A stretch of 64,000 nt of DNA from Acidimicrobiaceae bacterium (GCA_003160635.1 PMLV01000077.1:46609-110608), one strand, 5' to 3'. Positions 1-10,131 are shown, numbered from the stretch's first letter. A program made the numbers and translations. The notes: generated from the sequence alone by a model not told the origin.

Positions 1-1923
1 TGGTGGGGGCGGCCCCAGGCCCGCCTGGGCGTGCGGCTCAAGACGTCTTCGCCTTCGACGTCGGCCAGGGCCGGCGGCTCCGGAGGTCTGCTCAATCAAG
101 ACGGCATCTGCGCCTTCGACTGGGAAGCCGCCCTGGGTGACCAACAGATCGACGAAGCCGAGCTGCTCCGTCTGGCCAAGCTGAAAGCACCGCTTGTCAA
201 CGTCCGCGGCCAGTGGATGGAGTTCCGACCCGCCGAGGTGGAGCGCCTGGTCAGGTTCTTGGTCGCTCAGCCCAAGGCCAAGGCCGACCGCACGATGACC
301 ATCGGCGAAGTACTCCAGGTGGCGGCCGGCGTCGGTCCCGACCCGGGAGTCCCGATGCTCGGTATCTCGGCCGAGGGCCAGCTGGGCGCATTGTTGCGGG
401 GCGAGCTGGAAGGCACGCTCGACGTACGGTCGACCCCGGACGGGTTCATCGGCGAACTTCGTCCCTACCAACAGCGCGGCGTGGCCTGGCTCAAGATGTT
501 GGAGCGCCTCGGGTTGGGTGCCTGCCTGGCCGATGACATGGGTCTGGGCAAAACGGCAACCGTACTGGCCCTCCTGCAGGACGAACGCCTGAACGACACG
601 CCGGACACGGGAAAGAGAAAAGGTCCTATGGCGGAGCGCGGGCCCACTCTTGTCATCTGCCCGACGTCGGTGGCCGGCAACTGGGCCCGAGAGTCCGAGC
701 GCTTCACGCCTGAGCTTTCGGTGATGGTGCACCATGGCGCCACTCGGTCCAGGGAAGCGACCTTCGAGAAGTTGGCGGGTGCCGCGGACATCGTGATCAC
801 GACGTACGCGCTGGCGACCCGTGACAAAGCCGTCCTGGCCAAGGTGCCGTGGCGGCGCATCGTGCTCGACGAGGCCCAGAACGTGAAGAACCCCGAGGCC
901 AAGCAGACCAAGGCGGTTCGCTCCCTGTCGTCGCCCCGCAAGGTTGCCCTCACCGGCACGCCGGTCGAGAACCACCTGGGCGAGCTGTGGTCGATCATGG
1001 AGATCCTCAACCCGGCGCTTCTAGGGTCAGCGACGTCGTTCCGGGAACGCTTCGTCATCCCGATCGAGCGGTTCCGCGACGAAGAGGCCGCCGAGAAGCT
1101 GCGGGCGCTGACGCGACCGTTCATCCTGCGGCGGCTCAAGACCGATCGGACCATCGTCCCGGACCTGCCGGACAAAATGGAGATGAACGAGCTGTGCACC
1201 CTCACCAAGGAGCAGGTCACTCTCTACCAAGCCGTGGTGGACGACATGTTGCGCCGCATCGAGGAGGCCGAGGGCATCGCCCGCAAAGGGTTGGTCCTGA
1301 CCGCCATGTTGCGGCTCAAGCAGGTGTGCAACCATCCCGCCCAATTCCTCGGCGACGGCTCCGCCCTCCCCGGGCGCTCCGGGAAACTCGAGCGGGCCGC
1401 GGAAATCCTCGACGAAGTACTCGACTCGGGCGAGCGGGCTTTGGTGTTCACCCAGTTCGCCGAGATGGGCTCCCTCCTGGTCGAGTATCTCTCGGCACGG
1501 TTCGGCCGCCGGATCTCGTATCTCCATGGCGGGGTGCCCCGCACACAGCGCGACCTAATGGTCACGGAGTTCCAAGACCCCGAGATCGACGTCCCGATGA
1601 TGGTCCTCTCCCTCAAAGCCGGTGGGACAGGTCTCAACCTGACTGCCGCCAATCACGTGATCCATTTCGACCGGTGGTGGAATCCGGCCGTGGAGAATCA
1701 GGCGACCGACCGGGCGTTTCGTATCGGCCAGCGCAAAGACGTCCTGGTGCGCAAACTCGTCTGTGCCGGCACGCTCGAGGACAGGATCGACCAGCTCATC
1801 GCCTCCAAACGTGATCTGGCCGACCGGGTGGTGGGTGCGGGCGAGGGTTGGCTCACCGAGCTCTCCACCGACGACCTGGCCGACGTGTTGCGCCTCTCGG
1901 CCGAAGTGTCGGTTGGCACATGA
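1..1923 (+). CDS. SNF2-family DEAD/DEAH-box helicase (5' end outside window)
   Basis: C-terminal part of a bacterial SNF2/Rad54-type superfamily 2 ATPase. The frame is open from base 1, where it reads WWGRPQARLG before the first in-window GTG (31), so the true start lies to the left. Visible motifs are motif I DDMGLGKT (about 532-555), DEAQ (about 871), motif III LTGTPVEN (about 950), motif V AGGTGLNL (about 1620) and motif VI QATDRAFRIGQ (about 1700). An SNF2-associated segment (LLNQDGICAFDWEAAL) precedes the motor. It overlaps the SWIM zinc-finger gene by 4 bp, the usual actinobacterial pairing. Such proteins are dsDNA translocases thought to remodel protein-DNA complexes; the exact target is unknown. 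Confidence 0.95.
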   Translation, partial: WWGRPQARLGVRLKTSSPSTSARAGGSGGLLNQDGICAFDWEAALGDQQIDEAELLRLAKLKAPLVNVRGQWMEFRPAEVERLVRFLVAQPKAKADRTMTIGEVLQVAAGVGPDPGVPMLGISAEGQLGALLRGELEGTLDVRSTPDGFIGELRPYQQRGVAWLKMLERLGLGACLADDMGLGKTATVLALLQDERLNDTPDTGKRKGPMAERGPTLVICPTSVAGNWARESERFTPELSVMVHHGATRSREATFEKLAGAADIVITTYALATRDKAVLAKVPWRRIVLDEAQNVKNPEAKQTKAVRSLSSPRKVALTGTPVENHLGELWSIMEILNPALLGSATSFRERFVIPIERFRDEEAAEKLRALTRPFILRRLKTDRTIVPDLPDKMEMNELCTLTKEQVTLYQAVVDDMLRRIEEAEGIARKGLVLTAMLRLKQVCNHPAQFLGDGSALPGRSGKLERAAEILDEVLDSGERALVFTQFAEMGSLLVEYLSARFGRRISYLHGGVPRTQRDLMVTEFQDPEIDVPMMVLSLKAGGTGLNLTAANHVIHFDRWWNPAVENQATDRAFRIGQRKDVLVRKLVCAGTLEDRIDQLIASKRDLADRVVGAGEGWLTELSTDDLADVLRLSAEVSVGT

Positions 1924-3125
1924 GCCCGCCCCGCAAGAATCCGCCCCGCAAGGCCAATCGCAACCACGCTTCGGCCGCGGCGGTGGGCGATCTCCAGGCG
2001 CTGGTCGATCAGGTCCAGGCACTGCGGCGGCGGCACAAGGCGCAGCCGTCGGCCCAGAGTGCGGCGGAACTGTCGCGGCTCCGCGAACGCCTGCTGGAGG
2101 CCCTCGACCTCAACGAAGACGACGGCGCACCTGATGAGGGGGTCGGGAGCACCGATCAGTTTCTCGATGAGGACGACGGGTTGGGATACGACGACGAGGA
2201 TGACGAGGTTTGGGAGGAGGACGAGTCGGGTGAGTGGCGCGCCCGAAGGGACTGGTCACGGTTCACACCGGCCAAGCGGATCCCCGTGGAGGACGGTCTG
2301 GAACTGCGCAGCCGTCGCGGCGTCATCGGTGAGAGCTGGTGGTCCAGACGCTTTCTCTCTGCCGTCGAGTCGATCCTGACAGGCGGCCGTCTGACCCGGG
2401 GTCGAACGTATGCCCGCCAGGGACAAGTGATCGACCTGGGCATCGGGTCCGGCCTGGCCGTGGGCCAGGTGCAGGGCACGCGGCGGACGCCGTACGGGGT
2501 GCAGATCACGATGCCGGCGGCGAGCGACGAGCGATGGGAGGCCATCGTCGAAACGCTGGCCGGACAAGCCGGGTACGCCGCCCGCCTCTTGGCCGGAGAG
2601 TTGCCACACGAGATTGAGGAGGTGTTCGCACAAGCCGGCGTGGCCCTGTTCCCCGAGCGCGGCTCACACCTGATCACCAACTGCACCTGTCCCGATTGGG
2701 CCACTCCGTGCAAGCACGCCGCCGCCGTCTGCTACCTCATGGCCGAAGCCTTCGACGACGACCCGTTCCTGCTGCTCGCCTTCCGGGGGCGGGAACGCGA
2801 GGCGCTCCTCGCCGAGTTACGCGCTCGCCGCGGCGCCCCAATTGATAGCAGCGGCAGCGAGGACTCAACTTCCTCCGACCCGATATTGCCGAGTCCGCCA
2901 CTTTCTGAAGATGTCTCCACCTTCTGGCACTCCGGCCCTGACTTGGCTGACGTGCACTGCCTGCCACGGGCAACCGAGATACCCGGAGCGGTGTTGCGCC
3001 TGCTTCCCCGGGGGGTGCTGGTGGTACGTGGTCGAGAGGTGGCCGACCTCTTGGAAGCCGCCTACGCCCGGTTGGCGGCTGAGGGCGAGGCCCGTGCCTT
3101 CGCCGGCGACTCGTCGTCCAAATGA
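1920..3125 (+). CDS. SWIM zinc finger protein
   Basis: About 401 aa. The SWIM motif (CxCx(n)CxH) is seen as NCTCPDWATPCKHAAAV at about nt 2680-2730, a zinc-binding DNA/protein interaction module. The N-terminal third is very acidic (runs of D/E around residues 60-105), followed by a conserved SWIM-protein segment GESWWSRRF. I chose ATG 1920 because it overlaps the helicase stop (ATGA) and the protein then begins MSPPRKNPPRK. An upstream in-frame start at 1848 would add 24 residues that lie inside the helicase gene. Probably acts with the SNF2 helicase as its partner subunit; this is inferred from the coupling. Confidence 0.92.
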   Translation: MSPPRKNPPRKANRNHASAAAVGDLQALVDQVQALRRRHKAQPSAQSAAELSRLRERLLEALDLNEDDGAPDEGVGSTDQFLDEDDGLGYDDEDDEVWEEDESGEWRARRDWSRFTPAKRIPVEDGLELRSRRGVIGESWWSRRFLSAVESILTGGRLTRGRTYARQGQVIDLGIGSGLAVGQVQGTRRTPYGVQITMPAASDERWEAIVETLAGQAGYAARLLAGELPHEIEEVFAQAGVALFPERGSHLITNCTCPDWATPCKHAAAVCYLMAEAFDDDPFLLLAFRGREREALLAELRARRGAPIDSSGSEDSTSSDPILPSPPLSEDVSTFWHSGPDLADVHCLPRATEIPGAVLRLLPRGVLVVRGREVADLLEAAYARLAAEGEARAFAGDSSSK

Positions 3126-3196
3126 GGTAGGCGTGCTGGACTACGGTCCGTATCCGGTGGTCGCATGGGAGGCCAAGGAGCGAGGGGGATTCACGC

Positions 3197-3946
3197 ATGT
3201 CGAACGCTGATGGCGCGGTGGCCGTGCTGGTGCACGGCGCCTGGCACGGCGGATGGTGTTGGGAGCCGGTTGTCGCCGAACTCGAGGGGCGAGGCCACAC
3301 CGTACGGACCATCGACCTCCCGTCACGGGGCAACCCCGCCGGCGACCTTCACGGCGACGCGCAGGCGGTGAGAGAGTTGGTGGAATCCCTCGGCCGCCCG
3401 GTTGTCCTCGTGGGCCACTCCTATGGCGGGGCCGTGATCACCGAGGCCTCATCGGGGACGGCCGACATCAAACACCTCGTCTACCTCACCGCCGTCGTCC
3501 CCGATGTCGGGGAATCGGTGCTCGAGGCGGGACAAGCGGCGCTGGCCGAGGCGGGCGGGACCCCAGCGGGAGAACAGGGGGCAGTGACCGATGCTCCGGC
3601 CAACGACGTCATGGAGATCCATGAGGACGGGACCATGTCGTGTCGTCCGGACCGGGCCGTCGATCTCTTCTACCACGACTGCGATCCCGCGGTGGCCGCA
3701 CGTGCGGTGGCCGCCCTCGTGTCGCAGCCGGCAATGACCTTCAGCCAGGCTCCCAATGGCGCCGGCTGGAAGGAACATCCTTCAACGTATGTCGTCTGCA
3801 CCGACGACCACGTCCTCGACGAGGCCGGCCAGCGCGCCTTCGCCCGGCGCTGTAATGACGTGGTCGTGCTGTCGACCAGTCATTCACCGTTCTTCTCGGA
3901 TCCGGCCGGCGTGGCGGACGTCGTGGAGCGCTTGATCGAAAGTTAG
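3197..3946 (+). CDS. alpha/beta-fold hydrolase (small esterase type)
   Basis: 249 aa, a complete single-domain alpha/beta hydrolase. The oxyanion segment is VHGAWHGGWCWEPV near residues 11-24. The nucleophile elbow GHSYGG (Ser in GxSxG) is near residue 75. A late acid lies in CTDDHVLDEAG, and the catalytic His in STSHSPFFSDPAGVADVV near the C-terminus. The pattern matches the plant salicylate/methyl-ester esterase-like group found widely in actinobacteria. The substrate cannot be read from sequence. It stands 71 bp after the SWIM gene and 38 bp before the LLM oxidoreductase gene, so it may share a transcript with either. Confidence 0.9.
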   Translation: MSNADGAVAVLVHGAWHGGWCWEPVVAELEGRGHTVRTIDLPSRGNPAGDLHGDAQAVRELVESLGRPVVLVGHSYGGAVITEASSGTADIKHLVYLTAVVPDVGESVLEAGQAALAEAGGTPAGEQGAVTDAPANDVMEIHEDGTMSCRPDRAVDLFYHDCDPAVAARAVAALVSQPAMTFSQAPNGAGWKEHPSTYVVCTDDHVLDEAGQRAFARRCNDVVVLSTSHSPFFSDPAGVADVVERLIES

Positions 3947-3984
3947 CAACACCCATCAACCCCTCCGAGGAGTACCGTGAAGTC

Positions 3985-4845
3985 ATGGACGTAGGCCGAA
4001 TCGGTGTGTGGTGGAGCGGCCCGTGGCATGTGGCGGACGACCCCACGCTCGATGCGGCGGCCGAGCTCGAAACCCTCGGGTACGGGGCGTTGTGGTCGTC
4101 CGGTGGCTTCGACCCCGGGCTTTCCCCTATCTTCGGGCAACTCCTGGCTTCGACGACACGGGTCGCGGTGGCGAGTGGGATCGTGAGTATGTGGACCGGA
4201 GCACCCGTAGACGTCGGGGCGGCGGTGGCCGATCTCGAGTCCAAGTTCCCTGGACGTTTCCTGCTCGGCATCGGGGCCAGCCACGCCCCCATGGTGAGTG
4301 ACTACACCCGCCCGTACTCCCGCATGGTCGCCTACCTCGATGCGCTGGATGCGCTCGACACCCCGGTCCCGGTGGAACGGCGTGCTCTGGCCGCACTCGG
4401 TCCCCGCATGCTCGAGTTGGCGGCGCGGCGTGCCGCCGGAGCTCATCCGTACTTCGTACCCGTGGAGCACACGGCCCGGGCCCGCTCCATCCTTGGCCCG
4501 GCGCCACTCCTGGCGCCAGAGGTGGCGGTCGTGCTCGAGACCGACGCGGCGGCCGCTCGGGCGTTGGCTCGGGAGTACGCCAGCCTGTACCTCGCGCTTC
4601 CCAACTACACGCAGAATCTGCGGACTTTCGGTTTCGATGATGGGGACATCGATGCAGGCGGCAGCGACCGCCTCATCGATGCGGTCATCCCCTGGGGCAA
4701 CGCGACGACGATCGCCGCTCGCATCCGTGAGCACCACGACGCCGGGGCCGACCACGTGTGCCTGCAGGTAATCTCGTCCACAGGACGCAACGGTTTTCCG
4801 TTGGCCGAGTACCGCGAACTTGCAGGGGCGCTGTTCGGAGGCTGA
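3985..4845 (+). CDS. LLM-class (probable F420-dependent) oxidoreductase
   Basis: 286 aa, TIM-barrel luciferase-like monooxygenase fold. It starts MDVGRIGVWWSGPW, has the family core SKFPGRFLLGIGASH around residues 88-102, and ends with HVCLQVIS plus a short tail, as in the actinobacterial TIGR03620-like group. These enzymes usually use coenzyme F420 (sometimes FMN) for hydride transfer to unknown substrates. It follows the esterase gene by 38 bp on the same strand and converges on the phospholipase D-like gene. Cofactor choice is inferred from family and host lineage. Confidence 0.9.
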   Translation: MDVGRIGVWWSGPWHVADDPTLDAAAELETLGYGALWSSGGFDPGLSPIFGQLLASTTRVAVASGIVSMWTGAPVDVGAAVADLESKFPGRFLLGIGASHAPMVSDYTRPYSRMVAYLDALDALDTPVPVERRALAALGPRMLELAARRAAGAHPYFVPVEHTARARSILGPAPLLAPEVAVVLETDAAAARALAREYASLYLALPNYTQNLRTFGFDDGDIDAGGSDRLIDAVIPWGNATTIAARIREHHDAGADHVCLQVISSTGRNGFPLAEYRELAGALFGG

Positions 4846-4892
4846 CACGCGGTCGCCCGAGGAGCTGGCTCGGCGGCAGCCATGCCCTCTCC

Positions 4893-6293
4893 TCAAATGT
4901 GTACGGTGCGGTTAGTTCTCGCCCTCCGCGACACTTCCCCGCTAGGTCGACTCCCAATACCAGGTGCGGTGCCGTTTTCGTTCTCACAGGTGATGGTCTG
5001 GCCGTCCCCGGCACGACCGGTCGCCCCGTGATCGTCGTCGCGGCAGTATTCGCCCGGCTCGTAGCACCCACCCTCGTCGTCGATCGGGGAGCAACCCGCC
5101 GTGGCGGGACTGGTTGGTGGCGGTGCCGATGTCGGGGGCGTGGTGGTAGCTGTAGGAGAAGTGCCCGTCCGCTGCTGCGGCTGTCCGTTCGAGATATCGG
5201 CGGAAAGCACGCTGTTAAACGGCCCGAGAACGCTGGCCGCTGAGGTGATGAGGCCCAGCTCGCGGTTGTGGTCGAGGCTGGAGGTTGAGAAATTCTCTGA
5301 ACCGGCGAACGCCTTCGTGCTGTCGACGTCGATGACCTTGGCGTGGATGTACAGAGCCGAAGACGTGTCGGGGTAGAGCACCACATGGACCCCGTCGGAT
5401 GCAAGCTGCGAGAAGGCCGAATCCCACTCTGCGTCCGCCGTCATGACCACGGTGACGTCGACTCCCCTGCGGGCGTCGGACTCGAGCGCCTCTTCAATTG
5501 CGGTGGAGTTCATCTCCTCGTTCTCCACTACGACGCTGCGGGTGGCCGAGTTGATGAGTGCGGCGAGCTGGGGCTCCGATCCGGGGCTCCATACGAGGTC
5601 CACTCCCGGCGGACCCGCCGACGGGGCCGCCCCCGACCAGTCCGTGGCGAAAGCCGACTCGATGCCCGCCACATCGGCTGCCTGGCCGTCCAGCACCACG
5701 AAGTCCCTTGTCGTCGCGTAGTACTGCGGCGTGAGGTTGCCGGTCATCATGGCGGACTCGGCACCGTCGACCGTGATGGTCTTCTGATGGAAGATCTCTG
5801 AGTCATTGGCCCAGGCCACGGGGACGCCGGCCGAGGACAGTGTCGAGTACGCGGCCTGGTTGACGGACCCCCCGCTGTAGTCGTGGTCGAGGAGGACCCT
5901 GACCCGAACGCCCCTTCGGTGGTCTGCGATCAGAATCTGCTCGGCCGCCGTGTCCGACAACTCGTACATCGTCATGTCGAGACTCCGTCGGGCCGAGGAC
6001 ATGAAGTCGTAGAGGGGCGTCATCCCGGCTTGCGGCTCGACCAGCAGCGAGAGTCCTGCGGGCGCAGTGGTGATCGGTTTGGGGGTGACGGCCGTCGTGC
6101 TCGTGGGACTGCGAACAGAAGTGGACGTGGTACTGCTAAACGCATTTCCTTTTGTCGTGGCCGCATTGTTCCGAGGCTTGGTCGGAGTGGAACAGCCCGC
6201 AATTGAAAATGCGACACCCACCAGGATGGTGAGCATGCAGGTCGTCGATCGGACCCTCCCTCCTCGTGAACGCTCCACACCTCGACCGCTCAT
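4893..6293 (-). CDS. phospholipase D-like lipoprotein
   Basis: 466 aa. A hydrophobic signal segment and lipobox (VGVAFSIAGC) near residues 24-34 indicate a lipidated, surface-anchored protein; a Thr/Ser/Pro-rich linker follows. Two HKD-type motifs are present, HQKTITVD (about residues 168-175) and HAKVIDVD (about 317-324), each with the following G-S/T-x-N segment (MTGNLTP, AGSENFS), so both halves of a PLD active site look intact. The C-terminus carries a Cys-rich region (GCSPIDDEGGCYEPGEYC) after a Pro/Thr linker. It is likely an extracytoplasmic phosphodiesterase on lipid or nucleic acid; the substrate is unknown. It converges with the LLM gene. Confidence 0.92.
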   Translation of the reverse strand: MSGRGVERSRGGRVRSTTCMLTILVGVAFSIAGCSTPTKPRNNAATTKGNAFSSTTSTSVRSPTSTTAVTPKPITTAPAGLSLLVEPQAGMTPLYDFMSSARRSLDMTMYELSDTAAEQILIADHRRGVRVRVLLDHDYSGGSVNQAAYSTLSSAGVPVAWANDSEIFHQKTITVDGAESAMMTGNLTPQYYATTRDFVVLDGQAADVAGIESAFATDWSGAAPSAGPPGVDLVWSPGSEPQLAALINSATRSVVVENEEMNSTAIEEALESDARRGVDVTVVMTADAEWDSAFSQLASDGVHVVLYPDTSSALYIHAKVIDVDSTKAFAGSENFSTSSLDHNRELGLITSAASVLGPFNSVLSADISNGQPQQRTGTSPTATTTPPTSAPPPTSPATAGCSPIDDEGGCYEPGEYCRDDDHGATGRAGDGQTITCENENGTAPGIGSRPSGEVSRRARTNRTVHI

Positions 6294-6320
6294 CAGCGGG
6301 TCCCGGCGCGAGACGGCAGA

Positions 6321-8954
6321 TCAGCTCGCGAGTTGGACGACCGAGGCATCACCGACACTGGCATAGCGCCCCGGCGTGCAGGTCAGCACGATGATCTGGC
6401 AAGAACGACCAGCTTTGGAGATGGCCGCGCCCATGCGTTCGAGCTTTCGGGGGTCGCTCCAACCGAGCGCATCATCGAAGATGACTGGAGCACCCCCATC
6501 GGTGGCCACAATGGAGGCACAGGCCAGCCGGCTGATCATCCCTAGCTGCTCCTTCGCCCCGGTGCTCAGATCGGCGAAGTCGAGCGTGACGCCGTGCAGC
6601 GTGCGGCGCGAGATGCTCAGATCGTCGGCTAGCTCAACCCCGAGAGTGGAACCGAACACCAGGCGACCGAGCGATTCGATGCCCTCCCGGAACGGGGCGA
6701 CGTAGCGGTGGTGTGCCTCGGTCCGTCGTCGAGCGAACGTTTCGAACAGGAGCTTGGCCGCGGCGGCACGAGCCTCGAATTGCTCATGGGTGACAGTGAG
6801 GTGAGCAAGCTCGGACGTGGCCATGTCGAGCTGGGTCCCGAGGCCCTCTTCGCCCATTAGCGACAGCTTTGTCCGGAGCTCGCGCACTCTTCCCTCATTG
6901 TCGTGCAGTTCGCCCGTCAGCCGTGCCCGCACGGCGCGGGCATTACGGAGGAGTTCCTCGACCGTGTCAGGGTCTTGTGCCGCCAACTGACTCTGAACCT
7001 CGGACAGCTCGGAGGCACGGGCGGACAGGGTTGCCTCGGCGGCGGCCAGCTGGATGTCGATCGCCTCGTCTGTTGTCACGGCCCGAGCATCGGCAAGCGA
7101 CCGCTGCTCCTGGGTGGCGGCAATCCGAGCTTGCTCGAGTCGCGCCCTATTGCTGGCGTCACCAATGTCGAGTGCTTGCGCGTCATCTCTGGCTCGCACC
7201 AGGTCCTTTTCGAGGCGGTCAAGCTCCTCTCGACGCGCCTGGAGATCGGCACCGGATTCGACAGCCACTATTTCAGCCGCGTCGTAACTGGAGGGCAGCG
7301 GAGGCTCGGTTGGACGCTCCCGGCGGTAACGGGCGATCCGTGCTGTCAGGCTGGCGACCTTTTGGGCCAGAGCATCGGCTGTCAGATCGCGTAGGTCGTC
7401 CTTGATCGACTTCGCCGTCTCGACGAGTGTGCGCGCTGCCTCGTTGCGCTCAGCGGCGGCGAGGCGAGCCTCGGCCAGGTCATTGACGCCGCCCTCATTG
7501 CACGTTGCCCGGAACGCGGCGCGGGCCTCGGCGAGCCGATCGGCCAGCGCCCGGGCTTCCGCCCCCGCATTGACGACGACACGGATGAGTCCGGGCACGA
7601 CGACCTCGGTGGACCCATCGACCATGAGTTGCCGGCTGGTTCCGCCGAGGAGCACATCGACCTGGCCGTCGATTTCCACGTCAACGTTGGCGATGGCCGT
7701 CACAGAGAGGGTTGCTGCACCCGTTGCCGCGGCGGCTTCGGCTTTCGCCACTTCGATCCCGGCTGCTTCGATGCGTGCCACCAGGGCGTCATCCACCCGA
7801 CTCGACTCGAGCCCCGCCTCTGCCTCGTTGCGACGGCGAACGGCGTCCGTCACCCTGGCCAAGCGCTCCGAGGTTTGTGCCACCTCAATCTGCTGACGCA
7901 GGAAGTCGCGGTCAGAGGTGGCCAGCCGCAGGGCGACCTCGGCCTTGACTATGTCGGCTTTGATGGCGTCGAACTCCTGCTGCACCGTGTGCAGCCGTGT
8001 CAGGACTTCTTGGCGAGCGGGCAGGGCCCGCGCAACCTGTGACTCGATCTCGACCACTGCGGCGGCCGTATCGACCACGCGCTGCTTTAGTTCAGCACGG
8101 ACGTTGCTGATGCCGAGCAGGTGGTCACGCTGGGCCAACGCGGTGTCGCGCAAGCCTTCCAGTCGGGCGACGTCGTTGCGGCGGCTTTGGATCGCCTCGA
8201 TCTGCGAGACCAGTGCGGTCTCACTTTCCTCCTGGGCGTTCTTCTTTTCCAGCAGGACTTTGGCCTCATCGTGGAGGCGGTCCACGGTTAGGGCATCGTC
8301 GTCCAACGAGCGGAGTGTGCTCTCGAGTGCAGCGACCTTCGATGTGGCTTCCAAGACACGGGCGGACAGGGCCGTCCGCTCCGCTTTCACCTGTCCGGTG
8401 GCGGTCCAGTACCGATCCCGTTCGGCGGTTATCCGTTCCCACAGGTCGTCCTCGCGGTCACCGGTAGCGTCCCCACCGGCGGCCTTGTCGAGCGCCCGAC
8501 CCAGTGATCCACCGGCGAAGGCGGCTTGCTCCAATTGGGCGCCCTGCTTGAGGCGGAAGGCATCCCACAAGGCCTCGTCGAGGGTCTCGTCGAGAATGGC
8601 GCGCACTTTGTCATGCGCCTCACGACCGGTGAACTGGGATCGCACAGGCTCGAGTATGTCGAGCAGTGTCTCCCGCTGCTTGTGCCAGCGCTTGCGGTAG
8701 ACGAAGCGGTACGGACCGGTGGACAGCTCGATCTCGACCTCGGCCCCCACGTCCTTGTGGGCGGGCTTGACGGCCTTGACCCGCTGCTTGCCGGAATCAT
8801 CGCGATCAGACAACAACAGGTCGATGGCCTCCGAGAGCGAGGTCTTGCCGACCTCGTTGTCGCCTTCGATGATGGTGACACCCTGCGTAGGGAACGTGAC
8901 CTCGGAGTGGCTCACGCCCCGGTAGTTGCTGAGCTTGATCCGGTGGATCCTCAT
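6321..8954 (-). CDS. SbcC/Rad50-like SMC-type ATPase
   Basis: 877 aa. The N-terminal ABC half has Walker A EGDNEVGKTSL (residues 30-40) after the typical MRIHRIKLSNYRGV start. A long Ala/Glu/Arg-rich coiled-coil region covers about residues 180-720. The C-terminal half has a signature-like LSTGAKEQLGM and Walker B APVIFDDALGWSD. The gene overlaps the upstream metallophosphoesterase by 4 bp, reproducing the SbcD-SbcC order, so the pair probably forms an SbcCD/Mre11-Rad50-like end-processing nuclease. It is shorter than classic SbcC, closer to YhaN-like members; no CxxC zinc hook is obvious in the coil, which is unusual for Rad50-type proteins. Confidence 0.92.
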   Translation of the reverse strand: MRIHRIKLSNYRGVSHSEVTFPTQGVTIIEGDNEVGKTSLSEAIDLLLSDRDDSGKQRVKAVKPAHKDVGAEVEIELSTGPYRFVYRKRWHKQRETLLDILEPVRSQFTGREAHDKVRAILDETLDEALWDAFRLKQGAQLEQAAFAGGSLGRALDKAAGGDATGDREDDLWERITAERDRYWTATGQVKAERTALSARVLEATSKVAALESTLRSLDDDALTVDRLHDEAKVLLEKKNAQEESETALVSQIEAIQSRRNDVARLEGLRDTALAQRDHLLGISNVRAELKQRVVDTAAAVVEIESQVARALPARQEVLTRLHTVQQEFDAIKADIVKAEVALRLATSDRDFLRQQIEVAQTSERLARVTDAVRRRNEAEAGLESSRVDDALVARIEAAGIEVAKAEAAAATGAATLSVTAIANVDVEIDGQVDVLLGGTSRQLMVDGSTEVVVPGLIRVVVNAGAEARALADRLAEARAAFRATCNEGGVNDLAEARLAAAERNEAARTLVETAKSIKDDLRDLTADALAQKVASLTARIARYRRERPTEPPLPSSYDAAEIVAVESGADLQARREELDRLEKDLVRARDDAQALDIGDASNRARLEQARIAATQEQRSLADARAVTTDEAIDIQLAAAEATLSARASELSEVQSQLAAQDPDTVEELLRNARAVRARLTGELHDNEGRVRELRTKLSLMGEEGLGTQLDMATSELAHLTVTHEQFEARAAAAKLLFETFARRRTEAHHRYVAPFREGIESLGRLVFGSTLGVELADDLSISRRTLHGVTLDFADLSTGAKEQLGMISRLACASIVATDGGAPVIFDDALGWSDPRKLERMGAAISKAGRSCQIIVLTCTPGRYASVGDASVVQLAS

Positions 8955-10090
8955 GTCGTCACCGCTGTTCCGGCCAAGCGGTACAGCAGCCCGAGTGCGT
9001 CCCGGGCAGTAAGGGCGTCGTCCCCTCCTCCGGTCCCCATCTTGCGGAGATCGTCGAGACCGGCAGCCGCGAAGCCCGAGAGCCCGAGCCCTCCGAAATC
9101 GTCGTCATCGGGGAGGACCACGAGATCGCAGCGGCGGTCCCAGCGTTGGAGGGCGCCGAGGAGACAAGAAGCGTGATCGAGGGTGGTTTCGAGTCGGTCC
9201 ATGTCGGTGAGCGAGAGTTGGCCGACGAGCGAAAGCTTGACGATGGTACGGGCCTTGTCGGAAATGTCCTCGAGGAAATGCTCGACCTTCAGGCAGTCCT
9301 CGGGGCCCGTCACGTCAAAGTCCTGACGCACGAATTGCCAGGTGCCGATGCGCCGACGCTCGACCGTGATCGAGTCAGGAGAGAGATCGACGATCAGGAC
9401 ATTCCCGGGATCGATCTCGTCGTAGGCAGTGGGTTCAGGCGCTCCGGAATACCAGATCCGACCGGTTCCGCCGACCTCGGTGGTGGAGTGGCGATCGCCG
9501 AGCGCAACGTAGTGCACGGTGCCCGCAGCAATGGCTGCTTCGAGGTCGCGCAGTACTACGAGCGCCGGGTTGTGCGGATCGGGCGAGAGACTGTCGGTGC
9601 TGCCGTGCCCGACCACCACCCGGAGCGTGCCATCGCTGGGCAGCTCGGTGACGGCGTGAGTGACCAGATCGACCAGGGGCCGCTTGTTGGGCCACGGAGC
9701 CCCGACAATCTCGACGCCGTCGGCCGCGTGGACCGGTTCGCTGCTCTCGAGCACGACCACGTTGAGCGGGCAGTTGTCGAGGAACGTCTTCGAGCGGAAC
9801 ACCGAAGCGGCGTCGAGCGGATCATGGTTGCCCGGTAGTAGATAAAAGGTGACGTCCGGGGTGGACTTCATGGCTTCGAGTGAGCGGACGACCACGTGGC
9901 GCTCGACCTGGTTGGACTCGAACACGTCGCCGCCGACGACGACGAAGGAACAACCCTCCTGCAGCGCCAAGGCGCCGATGCTGGTGATCGCCTCGATGCG
10001 GGCCGCCGTGAAGCGGGCCTGGGCTTCATCGGCCAGAAAGTGCCGGGTCATGCCGAGCTGCCAGTCCGCTGTGTGCACGAATTTGGTCAT
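8951..10090 (-). CDS. SbcD-like metallophosphoesterase (DNA repair exonuclease)
   Basis: 379 aa. The calcineurin-type signature is present: HTADWQLG (metal site 1, residues 6-13), VVGGDVFESNQ (site 2), LLPGNHDPLDAAS (GNHD box) and later VVGHGSTDS and VALGDRHS. These identify an Mre11/SbcD-like Mn-dependent nuclease. It overlaps the SbcC-like gene by 4 bp, and 41 bp upstream lies the TY-Chap-like gene on the same strand, so the three genes probably form one operon. Confidence 0.93.
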   Translation of the reverse strand: MTKFVHTADWQLGMTRHFLADEAQARFTAARIEAITSIGALALQEGCSFVVVGGDVFESNQVERHVVVRSLEAMKSTPDVTFYLLPGNHDPLDAASVFRSKTFLDNCPLNVVVLESSEPVHAADGVEIVGAPWPNKRPLVDLVTHAVTELPSDGTLRVVVGHGSTDSLSPDPHNPALVVLRDLEAAIAAGTVHYVALGDRHSTTEVGGTGRIWYSGAPEPTAYDEIDPGNVLIVDLSPDSITVERRRIGTWQFVRQDFDVTGPEDCLKVEHFLEDISDKARTIVKLSLVGQLSLTDMDRLETTLDHASCLLGALQRWDRRCDLVVLPDDDDFGGLGLSGFAAAGLDDLRKMGTGGGDDALTARDALGLLYRLAGTAVTT

Positions 10091-10131
10091 GGGCTGACGG
10101 TAAACAGGCGTTGTGACACTTGCTCCCGATT